The notes under the pieces: model-generated | The model's database searches: none | The model's input: the letters and a program-made list of their open reading frames with translations, nothing else | Told to the model about the DNA's origin: nothing | Program-made: the position numbers and the translations under genes | NCBI GenBank assembly: GCA_900766775.1 | Contig: CAAFXN010000157.1 | Location: 1 to 22,570, forward strand | DNA from: Bacteroidales bacterium | Lineage (GTDB): Bacteria > Bacteroidota > Bacteroidia > Bacteroidales > Paludibacteraceae | DNA: 22,570 nucleotides | Reading direction: 5' to 3' | Part shown: positions 15,960-22,570 of the stretch, piece after piece | Layout of the letters: the number at the start of each line of letters is the position of its first letter | Numbering within the stretch: the stretch's first letter is position 1

Positions 15960-17000
15960 ATGTCAAATACAGCAATGAAAGCGTTAGTCAAACGGTATGC
16001 CGAGCGGGGCATTTGGATGGAAGATGTGCCGATGCCCGAGGTGGGCGTGAACGATGTGTTAATCAAGGTGAAGAAAGCCGCGATATGCGGCACGGACCTG
16101 CACATGTACAAGTGGGACAAGTGGTCGCAGAGCCACTGCACGCCGCCTTATACGATGGGGCATGAGTTCGTGGGCGAAGTGGTGGAGATAGGTGCGGGCG
16201 TACGCAACACGAAGGTGGGCGAGCGCGTAACCGCCGAGGGGCATATCGTGTGCGGACACTGCCGCAACTGCCGCCGCGGGATGGGACACGTGTGCGAGAA
16301 CAGCCTGTCGGTGGGTATCTTCGGCAAAGACGGCGCGTTTGCGGAGTACGTAACTATTCCCGAGAGCAATATCGTGCATGTGCGCCCCGAGATTCCCGAT
16401 GACTTCGCGGCGATAATGGACCCGTTCGGCAACGCGACACACACGGCGTTGGCATTTCCCTTGCTGGGTGAGGATGTGCTGATTACAGGCGCGGGGCTGA
16501 TTGGCACGATGGCGGCGGGTATCTGCCGCTACGCGGGCGCGAAGCACATCGTGGTAACCGACCTCAACCCGCTGCGGCTGGAGATTGCGAAGAAGATGGG
16601 TGCGACGCTGACGGTGGACGGGTCGAAAGGCGAGACCGTGGAACAGGCGATGAAGCAGTTGGGTATCAAGGGCTTCGACGTGGGGTTGGAGATGTCGGGT
16701 GCACCGGCTGCTTTCAACGATATGATTGCGCACATGTACAAAGGCGCGAACATTGCGCAACTCGGTATCCTGCCAGATGACACGAAGGTGAACTGGTCGG
16801 ACGTGATATTCAATGCGCTGACAATCAAAGGCATAACGGGTCGCCGTATGTGGGAGACGTGGTATCAGATGGAGCAGATGTTGCTCGGAGGTCTCGACCT
16901 GTCGCCCGTGATTACGCACCGATTTGCCTTCGAGGACTTCCAAAAGGGCTTCGACATCATGGAGTCGGGGCAATGCGGAAAGGTGCTGCTGGAGATGTAA
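15960..17000 (+). CDS. tdh: L-threonine 3-dehydrogenase
   Basis: Zinc-dependent MDR dehydrogenase that oxidises threonine to 2-amino-3-ketobutyrate with NAD+, feeding Kbl. It has 346 aa from the ATG at 15960. Motifs are AAICGTDLHMYKWD with catalytic-zinc Cys43, TMGHEF with His68/Glu69, structural-zinc cysteines 98, 101, 104 and 112, FGNATHTAL, and the NAD-binding GAGLIGTMAAG. The C-terminal ITHRFAFEDFQKGFD is typical of Tdh. An upstream in-frame start at 15708 is open but is rejected because the promoter at 15913-15944 lies between it and the conserved MKALVKRYAERGIWM start. The M16 peptidase gene begins 50 bp after its stop with no visible promoter. Confidence 0.95.
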   Translation: MSNTAMKALVKRYAERGIWMEDVPMPEVGVNDVLIKVKKAAICGTDLHMYKWDKWSQSHCTPPYTMGHEFVGEVVEIGAGVRNTKVGERVTAEGHIVCGHCRNCRRGMGHVCENSLSVGIFGKDGAFAEYVTIPESNIVHVRPEIPDDFAAIMDPFGNATHTALAFPLLGEDVLITGAGLIGTMAAGICRYAGAKHIVVTDLNPLRLEIAKKMGATLTVDGSKGETVEQAMKQLGIKGFDVGLEMSGAPAAFNDMIAHMYKGANIAQLGILPDDTKVNWSDVIFNALTIKGITGRRMWETWYQMEQMLLGGLDLSPVITHRFAFEDFQKGFDIMESGQCGKVLLEM

Positions 17001-17050
17001 ATAAACAGGCGATAAATCGCTAATTCACTAACAATCAAATTAAAACGAAA

Positions 17051-19948
17051 ATGAAGAAACTAATTGTATCTGCTTTGGCTTTGCTGAGCACCTTTGGTTT
17101 GGCTTTCGGGCAGTCTCGCGAGGGATTGACGGAGTACAAACTGGACAATGGTTTGACCGTTTTGCTATGGGAAGACCATGACCAGCCGGACGTAACCGGC
17201 TATGTGGCAGTGCGCGCTGGTTCTATCGACGAGCCCGCTGAATACACGGGTTTGGCGCACTACTTGGAGCACATGCTCTTCAAGGGAACCGACCGTATCG
17301 GTGCGCTGGACTGGGAGAAAGAGAAAGTGCACTATGAGAACATCATCGCGCTGTACGATTCCTGCGCAGTGGAGACCGACGAGGCAAAGCGTCAGTATTA
17401 CATCACGCGTATCAATGAGGAGTCCATCGAGGCGGCGAAGTACGCTACCTGCGAGGACTTCTTTATCCTGATGGACGGTATCGGCGCGACGGGTGTGAAC
17501 GCATTCACGTCTTACGACATGACCTGCTACCACAACTCGTTCCCTGCATCGAACATGTACAAGTGGCTGACCATCTTCTCCGACCGTCTGATTAACCCCG
17601 TGTTCCGTACTTTCCAAGCGGAGTTGGAGAATGTGTTTGAGGAGTACAACATGTACCAAGACTATGTGTCGTCGCATATCCGCCAAGAGTTGTTCGGCAA
17701 GTTGTATGCCGGCAGCCCCTACGAGCGCGACGTGATTGGTCTGCCCGAGCACCTGAAGAACCCGCGCTTGAGCAAACTGATTGAGTTCTACAACACATGG
17801 TATGTGCCTAACAACATGGCACTAATCCTCGTGGGTGATTTCGACACGGAGCGCACGAAGCCGATGATTGCAGAGACCTTCGGTCGTTTGCAGCCGAAAG
17901 ACTTGCCCGAGCGCAAGAGCTATCCGAAGGCAGAGATGACGGGCGACTACAAGTACAAGATTGGTTACTATCCGCAGATCTGCTGGGCATACGATGGTGT
18001 GAAGATTACCGATGACGACGCGCTGGCGTTGCAGTTCGTAGTATCGCTCTTGAACAACGGCTCAAACACCGGTCTGCTCGACCGTATCACGATGGACGGT
18101 GAGGTATCGGGTGCCGGTGCTTCCTTCGATGCACGCCGCGACCAAGGGCGTATCCTCGTGCAGGCAATACCTTACTACGATGCTAACCAACAGGCATACG
18201 AGTCGAACAATGCAACGGAGAAAATCGTGATGGCGGAGGTGAATAAACTGAAGAACGGCGACATACCCGATTGGTTGATTAACACCGTGAAGGCAGAGTA
18301 CGACCAGAACTTCAAATTGGAGTTTGAGGACTCCGAGTCGAAGATGATGGAGTTGCTCTATTGCTTCATCTACGACATGCCGCTGGATAATATCTTCACG
18401 CAGAATGCTAAGATTCAGGCACTTACGAAAGAGGACATCCAGCGCGTGGCAAAGAAGTACTTCAACGCGAGCCACATGACGCTGACCTTCGAGGAAGGTA
18501 CGCCGAAGAAGAACAAACTGGCGAAGCCGAAGATTAAGTCGCTCGACCTGATTAACGGGCAAGAGACGGAGTACGCCAAGGCATTCAAGCAACTGCCGAG
18601 CGACCCCGTGAAGCAGACGTTCATGGACATGAACGACGTAACGGTTACGCCGATTGACGAGAATGTAACCCTGCACTACGGTGCCAACCCGAAGAACGAT
18701 ATCTTCTCGCTGACGCTGCGCTACGGCGTAGGTTCGGGTAAGAAGCCGATGCTGGAGCCTGTGGCTGAGTTGATGAATATGTCGGGTATCATGCCGGGCG
18801 TTACTCCGCAGGAGTTCCGTCGCCAGTTGGCTGAGTTGGGCGGCCGCTGCGGATATGGCGTAGATAGAAGTTACTTCTATGTAAGTATCTACGGCGACGA
18901 GGCGCACTTGGCGGAGATTTGCCAGTTGGTACAGCGTCAGATGCTCTTCCCGAAGTTCGAGCAGAAGCAGTTTGAGGCAGTGAAAGGTAGCGAGTTGTCG
19001 AGCCGTTTCATGCTGTCGAAGATTGACGGTGTGCAGTCGGCAGCACTCAAAGAGTATGTGCTCTATGGCGAGCAGTCGGACTATATCGATGTAGTGCCGT
19101 TTATGGATATCTACTACCTCGATGAGGCAAAACTGAAGACCGAGTTCTTGTCCGCTACGCGCTACGCGCTGGATATCTACTACTGCGGTCAGAAGCCCGT
19201 TGAGGAAGTGAAGACCATCTTGACCGGCAACCTGCCTCTGCAAGAGGGCGTGAAACCTTCTACCTCGCCTATATTCCGCGACCGCAAGGCATACGATAAG
19301 CGTCAAATCTACTTCTTGCCGAACAGCAACGTACAGCAGGCGACCATCTACTTCTATTTCGAGGGCGTGCCCTACGACAAGGAGCAGGATGTGCTCTTCC
19401 AAGCCTTCAACCAGTACTTCTCCAGCGGCTTTACGGGATTGGTATTGGATGAGATTCGCGAGAAACGCTCCATGGCTTATAGTGCGTATGGTATCATGTC
19501 GGAGGGCGCTCGCCCGGGCAGAAACTCCTGCTTCATGGGCTATATCGGTACGCAGAGCGACAAGGCGGCAGATGCTATTGAGGTGTTCATGAATCTTGTG
19601 GATTCGATGCCGGAGTATCCCGAGCGTATCGAGGCGGTGAAGGCAGCGCTGCGCCAGAATGCGCAAATCAGCAAGCCTTCCTTCCGCGGCAAGACGCAGA
19701 CTTACGACTATTGGCGTGAGATGGGCTACAGCGAAGACCCTGCCCGCTACAACAAAGAGGCGATTGATAACCTGACGTTTGACCAAATAAAGGAGTTCTA
19801 TCAGCAGAATATCCAAGGCAAGCCGATGACGATTATCCTTGTGGGCGACCCGAAACTGATTAACCAGAAGGCGCTGCAAGCGAAGTACGGCAAGTTCATC
19901 AAGCCCTCGAAGGGCAAACTCTTTGCTCCGCTGGATTTGGATTTCTAA
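17051..19948 (+). CDS. Secreted M16 (pitrilysin/insulinase-like) zinc peptidase
   Basis: Large metallopeptidase of 965 aa with two M16 halves, expected to cleave peptides in the periplasm. The signal peptide is MKKLIVSALALLSTFGLAFG with cleavage near residue 20. The inverted zinc motif is HYLEH (His70, Glu73, His74) in AHYLEHMLFKGT; the downstream zinc Glu is probably in ELENVFEEYNMY (about residues 195-206). A second, inactive-type M16 domain begins about residue 520 and includes the C-terminal IREKRSMAYSAYGIM motif region. Length is as for Bacteroidetes pitrilysin-like proteins. A strong symmetric terminator (19964-20016) ends the transcript. Substrate unknown. Confidence 0.92.
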   Translation: MKKLIVSALALLSTFGLAFGQSREGLTEYKLDNGLTVLLWEDHDQPDVTGYVAVRAGSIDEPAEYTGLAHYLEHMLFKGTDRIGALDWEKEKVHYENIIALYDSCAVETDEAKRQYYITRINEESIEAAKYATCEDFFILMDGIGATGVNAFTSYDMTCYHNSFPASNMYKWLTIFSDRLINPVFRTFQAELENVFEEYNMYQDYVSSHIRQELFGKLYAGSPYERDVIGLPEHLKNPRLSKLIEFYNTWYVPNNMALILVGDFDTERTKPMIAETFGRLQPKDLPERKSYPKAEMTGDYKYKIGYYPQICWAYDGVKITDDDALALQFVVSLLNNGSNTGLLDRITMDGEVSGAGASFDARRDQGRILVQAIPYYDANQQAYESNNATEKIVMAEVNKLKNGDIPDWLINTVKAEYDQNFKLEFEDSESKMMELLYCFIYDMPLDNIFTQNAKIQALTKEDIQRVAKKYFNASHMTLTFEEGTPKKNKLAKPKIKSLDLINGQETEYAKAFKQLPSDPVKQTFMDMNDVTVTPIDENVTLHYGANPKNDIFSLTLRYGVGSGKKPMLEPVAELMNMSGIMPGVTPQEFRRQLAELGGRCGYGVDRSYFYVSIYGDEAHLAEICQLVQRQMLFPKFEQKQFEAVKGSELSSRFMLSKIDGVQSAALKEYVLYGEQSDYIDVVPFMDIYYLDEAKLKTEFLSATRYALDIYYCGQKPVEEVKTILTGNLPLQEGVKPSTSPIFRDRKAYDKRQIYFLPNSNVQQATIYFYFEGVPYDKEQDVLFQAFNQYFSSGFTGLVLDEIREKRSMAYSAYGIMSEGARPGRNSCFMGYIGTQSDKAADAIEVFMNLVDSMPEYPERIEAVKAALRQNAQISKPSFRGKTQTYDYWREMGYSEDPARYNKEAIDNLTFDQIKEFYQQNIQGKPMTIILVGDPKLINQKALQAKYGKFIKPSKGKLFAPLDLDF

Positions 19949-19963
19949 ACCGATTTCGTTGAG

Positions 19964-20016
19964 CAAACTAAAAGAGGCTGTCTAACGCATGTGGTTAGGC
20001 AGCCTCTTTTAGTTTG
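19964..20016 (+). terminator. Long stem-loop terminator after the M16 gene (T2)
   Basis: CAAACTAAAAGAGGCTGTCTAAC pairs over 23 positions with its downstream partner (one T-G wobble) around the loop GCATGTG. The A-tract on the left and T-tract on the right make it usable from both strands. The core belongs to the GACTGTCTAAC family, here as GGCTGTCTAAC. Confidence 0.92.
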
Positions 20017-20223
20017 TAGAGAGAAGGGTGCAGCAGAAGAGGGGAAATCTTAATAATCGTACCTTTTCGAGGTGGTGTTTACCCGCGAGAGACCCGCGGG
20101 AGACCCGCGAAAAACATACGGGAAGGTGTAGGCAGGGAAATCTTAATATTTGTACTGTTTTGGGAGGATGTGAAAGGGCGTGAGCGAAGCCAAAGCGCTG
20201 CTGCGAACTTCACTATGAAAGAA
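20017..20223. repeat. Spacer with paired direct repeats and an 11-bp tandem array
   Basis: No gene is seen. GGGAAATCTTAATA starts two similar 25-bp segments (20043-20067 and 20135-20160) that both continue with -T-GTAC--TTTT. Between them lies an 11-bp tandem array: ACCCGCGAGAG (20081-20091), ACCCGCGGGAG (20092-20102), ACCCGCGAAAA (20103-20113). The period equals that of the array at 5162-5214, although the sequence differs. Confidence 0.7.
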
Positions 20224-20247
20224 AAGAGACTGTCTAACAAGTCTCTT
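20224..20247. repeat. Reduced copy of the terminator family (T3)
   Basis: AAGAGACT and AGTCTCTT form an 8-bp stem around GTCTAACA. It looks like a T4-type hairpin whose right inner arm was deleted. It is followed by a reverse D-type repeat at 20259-20283. Confidence 0.7.
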
Positions 20248-20258
20248 ATGCGTAGCCA

Positions 20259-20283
20259 CCGGGTACGTTCCGATTGGTCGGGG
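20259..20283 (-). repeat. Family D repeat, reverse orientation (D4)
   Basis: On the minus strand it reads CCCCGACCAATCGG, then AACGTACCCGG. It aligns with the left-edge copy (CCCCGATAGATCGGG... GCGCACCCGG, 35-71) with a gap. The match is imperfect. Confidence 0.5.
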
Positions 20284-20308
20284 TAAAAAAAAGAAGGTCA
20301 TAGTGCGG

Positions 20309-20407
20309 CTGAATGCCGAGTACTCCTCCCGTCATCGCTGCTGCCTCCCTTTGGTGCGGCCTGGAGACCGCACCTCCTTTACCCCTGAATGCCGAGTACT
20401 CCTCCCG
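20309..20407 (+). repeat. Family B hairpin (B3) flanked by 23-bp direct repeats
   Basis: The B core GGTGCGG-CCTGGAGA-CCGCACC at 20353-20374 is identical to the metH copy B1 over 22 bp and also shares flanking CCTTT. It lies between two exact 23-bp direct repeats that begin CTGAATGCCGAGTACTCC, at 20309-20331 and 20385-20407. Those could be left by insertion or by tandem duplication. Confidence 0.85.
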
Positions 20408-20450
20408 CCCCCGTACCCCCTCCCCCCTCTAAGAGGGAGGCGGGGGAGTG
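20404..20450. repeat. Family C C/G-rich hairpin in a spacer (C2)
   Basis: A C-rich arm (20404-20430) ending CCCTCT, an AA turn, then GAGGGAGGCGGGGGAG. It has the same architecture as the metH copy C1 at 4308-4348 (CCCCGC-AA-GCGGGGCGGGGGAG), with the GGCGGGGGAG arm in common apart from one base. Confidence 0.75.
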
Positions 20451-20481
20451 GCAAAGCATACCAAAACGTTTTTCTTATACG

Positions 20482-20522
20482 CAAAGAGACTGTCTAACGC
20501 CAGTGGTTAGACAGTCTCTTTG
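20482..20522 (-). terminator. Stem-loop terminator for dnaK (T4)
   Basis: CAAAGAGACTGTCTAAC and GTTAGACAGTCTCTTTG form a perfect 17-bp stem around GCCAGTG. It lies 18 bp beyond the dnaK stop, so it should end the minus-strand transcript. The symmetric CTCTTTG end means it may also stop plus-strand readthrough. Confidence 0.88.
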
Positions 20523-20540
20523 AAACTTTTAGCGTACTGA

Positions 20541-22478
20541 TTACTTCACTTCCTCGAAGTCCACGTCCTCTGCGCCGCCGTCGTTCTTGCCGTTGTTGGC
20601 TGAACTATTGCCTGCGTTGCCGTTGAATCCGCCGGAGAAGTCCGCGTTCTGTGCGCCTGCTTGCGCGCCTGCATTCTGCGCGTTGTACATCTCTGCACTG
20701 GCAGCCTGGAAGGCGGTCATGAGGGCTTGGTTTGCTGCCTCGCAAGCGTCGGCATCCTTCTTCTCGTAAGCCTCTTTCAGGTTCTTGAGGGCTTCCTCGA
20801 TGGGCGCTTTCTTGTCAGCAGGCAGTTTGTCGCCTAATTCGGCAAGTTGCTTCTCGGTCTGGAAGATAGTAGCGTCTGCGCGGTTCAGTTTGTCGATACG
20901 CTCTTTCTCGCGCTTGTCTGCCTCGGCGTTAGCCTCAGCCTCGGCTTTCATACGCTTGATTTCTTCGTCGCTCAAGCCGCTGGATGCCTCGATACGAATC
21001 TTCTGCTCCTTGCCGGTAGCCTTATCCTTGGCGGTTACATTTAGGATACCGTTTGCGTCGATGTCGAAGGTAACCTCAATCTGCGGTTCGCCGCGGCGTG
21101 CGGGCATGATACCGTCGAGGTGGAAGATACCGATTTGCTTGTTCTGCGCCGCCATAGGACGCTCGCCTTGCAGCACCTTGATTTCCACAGAGGGCTGGTT
21201 GTCCACCGCAGTGGTGAAGGTCTCGGTCTTCTTGGTGGGGATGGTGGTGTTGCTCTCAATCATCTTGGTCATCACGCCGCCCATGGTCTCGATACCGAGG
21301 CTCAGCGGGGTTACATCCAACAGGAGCACATCCTTCACATCACCCGTGAGCACACCGCCTTGGATGGCTGCACCTACGGCTACTACCTCGTCGGGGTTCA
21401 CGCCCTTGTTCGGGGTCTTGCCGAAGAACTTCTGCACAGCGTCTTGGATAGCGGGAATACGGGTGGAGCCGCCAACCAGGATGACCTCGTCGATGTCGCT
21501 CGTGCTCATGCCGGCTTTCTGCAAGGCAGTGCGGCAGGGCGCGATAGTGCGCTGAATCAGGTCGTCAATCAGTTGCTCGAATTTCGCACGAGTCAGGGTC
21601 TTTACCAAGTGTGCGGGCACACCGTTCACCGGCATGATATACGGCAGGTTGATTTCGGTGGTCGTGGTGTTCGACAACTCGATTTTCGCCTTCTCGGCCG
21701 CCTCTTTCAGACGCTGCATAGCCATCGGGTCTTTGGAGAGGTCAGCGCCGCCGTTCTCGTTCTTGAACTCCTGTACGAGCCAGTCGATGATACGGTGGTC
21801 GAAGTCATCACCTCCGAGGTGGGTGTCGCCATCGGTGGCTTTCACCTCAAAGACTCCGTCGCCCAACTCCAAGACGCTGACATCGTGGGTACCGCCACCG
21901 CAGTCGAAGACCACAATCTTCATGTCTTTGTCCGACTTGTCTAGACCGTAAGCCAATGCGGCTGCGGTAGGCTCGTTGACGATACGGCGCACGGTCAGTC
22001 CGGCAATCTCGCCAGCTTCCTTGGTAGCCTGACGCTGCGAGTCGTTGAAGTAAGCAGGCACGGTGATAACGGCTTCCGTCACCTCTTGCCCGAGGTAGTC
22101 TTCCGCGGTCTTCTTCATCTTCTGGAGGATGATAGCGGAGATCTCCTGCGGGGTGTAGAGACGACCGTCGATATCCACGCGGGGGGTGTTGTTGTCGCCC
22201 TTCACCACTTTGTAAGGCACACGCGCAATCTCGTTGCTCAAGCGGTCGTAGGTCTCGCCCATGAAACGCTTGATGCTATATACGGTCTTGGTGGGGTTGG
22301 TGATAGCCTGACGCTTTGCGGGGTCTCCCACTTTGCGCTCGCCGCCATCCACAAATCCTACTACAGAAGGCGTAGTACGCTTGCCTTCGGAGTTTGCAAT
22401 CACAATAGGTTCATTACCTTCCATCACTGCTACGCAGCTGTTGGTGGTTCCTAAGTCAATACCAATAATCTTGCTCAT
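20541..22478 (-). CDS. dnaK: Molecular chaperone DnaK (Hsp70)
   Basis: ATP-driven chaperone that folds and protects proteins together with DnaJ and GrpE. Complete at 645 aa. The N-terminus IGIDLGTTNSCVAVMEG binds the phosphates. The substrate domain follows the linker DVLLLDVTPLSLGIETMGG, and the C-terminus ends DVDFEEVK after a Gly/Asn/Ala-rich tail. One oddity: the second phosphate motif, usually DLGGGTFD, reads DCGGGTHD here (bases near 21889-21909). It is transcribed toward the M16 gene and ends in terminator T4. No heat-shock operator such as CIRCE and no clear TAnnTTTG box were seen in the 92 bp upstream that fall in the window. Confidence 0.97.
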   Translation of the reverse strand: MSKIIGIDLGTTNSCVAVMEGNEPIVIANSEGKRTTPSVVGFVDGGERKVGDPAKRQAITNPTKTVYSIKRFMGETYDRLSNEIARVPYKVVKGDNNTPRVDIDGRLYTPQEISAIILQKMKKTAEDYLGQEVTEAVITVPAYFNDSQRQATKEAGEIAGLTVRRIVNEPTAAALAYGLDKSDKDMKIVVFDCGGGTHDVSVLELGDGVFEVKATDGDTHLGGDDFDHRIIDWLVQEFKNENGGADLSKDPMAMQRLKEAAEKAKIELSNTTTTEINLPYIMPVNGVPAHLVKTLTRAKFEQLIDDLIQRTIAPCRTALQKAGMSTSDIDEVILVGGSTRIPAIQDAVQKFFGKTPNKGVNPDEVVAVGAAIQGGVLTGDVKDVLLLDVTPLSLGIETMGGVMTKMIESNTTIPTKKTETFTTAVDNQPSVEIKVLQGERPMAAQNKQIGIFHLDGIMPARRGEPQIEVTFDIDANGILNVTAKDKATGKEQKIRIEASSGLSDEEIKRMKAEAEANAEADKREKERIDKLNRADATIFQTEKQLAELGDKLPADKKAPIEEALKNLKEAYEKKDADACEAANQALMTAFQAASAEMYNAQNAGAQAGAQNADFSGGFNGNAGNSSANNGKNDGGAEDVDFEEVK

Positions 22479-22513
22479 AATCGTTTATGCTTTTTTAGTT
22501 AATATTCTTTGTT

Positions 22514-22549
22514 GGATGAAGGATTCTTTTTGGACAAAGGATGAAGGAT
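22514..22549. repeat. GGATGAAGGAT direct repeat upstream of dnaK
   Basis: GGATGAAGGAT occurs at 22514-22524 and 22539-22549, a 25-bp period, inside an AT-rich leader. It resembles simple spacer filler and has no visible palindrome. Confidence 0.55.
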
Positions 22550-22570
22550 AAAAGATTAAAGACTTATTAC

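Noticed and set aside
18062..19966. 634-aa open frame on the minus strand opposite the M16 gene, and similar long frames at 3478-5070, 5373-6572 and 14415-15689
   Set aside because: They mirror well-supported genes, have no recognisable domains and arise from GC-rich codon use on the opposite strand.
20303..20497. 64-aa open frame between the M16 gene and dnaK containing LVRPGDRTSF
   Set aside because: It is composed of B, C and terminator repeats. Shared peptide with MetH reflects shared repeat DNA, not homologous genes.
22479..22570. CIRCE or other heat-shock operator upstream of dnaK
   Set aside because: No TTAGCACTC-N9-GAGTGCTAA palindrome or clear promoter was found in the available 92 bp.

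Overview
The window looks like chromosomal DNA from a member of the order Bacteroidales (Bacteroidota). Three upstream regions carry the Bacteroidetes-type promoter TTTG-N20-TAnnTTTG, Shine-Dalgarno sequences are lacking, and the gene set fits (GldF-type permease, secreted C1B and M16 peptidases, RidA, Kbl/Tdh). I do not assign a genus. Most genes are GC-rich; the restriction-like gene at 7248-9008 is strikingly AT-rich.

Layout from left to right. Positions 1-189 hold repeat debris and the metF promoter. metF (190-1146) and metH (1303-5055) form a methionine-synthesis pair that makes and uses 5-methyl-tetrahydrofolate. A secreted C1B cysteine peptidase follows at 5394-6620, then ridA at 6785-7156. 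Next come an AT-rich DUF262/DUF1524 (GmrSD-like) gene and prfC (RF3), which abut with no spacer. An ATPase with a C-terminal DUF234/nuclease-like part lies at 11013-12329, a NupG-like transporter at 12356-13630, and a GldF-like ABC permease without GldG at 13731-14396. kbl and tdh, the threonine-to-glycine pathway, are separated by a terminator and a new promoter. A large secreted M16 peptidase (17051-19948) and dnaK on the minus strand (20541-22478) face each other across a repeat-rich 592-bp spacer.

The main finding is a set of short GC-rich palindromic repeats, grouped here as families A, B, C and D. They occur in spacers and also inside metH, translated in frame. Two 144-bp copies (exactly 48 codons each, about 96% identical) and three shorter insertions sit at the junctions between MetH domains and in surface loops. 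Sister copies lie after the C1 peptidase, between the M16 gene and dnaK, and at the left edge. This resembles the Rickettsia palindromic elements, which also add peptide segments to proteins, but here the setting is Bacteroidales. The MetH activation domain is also abnormal: two expected AdoMet-contact positions are substituted and the C-terminal end is missing.

Other repeat layers are a reused stem-loop terminator built on GACTGTCTAAC (four copies), AT-rich AATTATG spacer repeats (two copies) and two unrelated 11-bp tandem arrays. Several of these may be common in this lineage; a genome-wide count would settle that.
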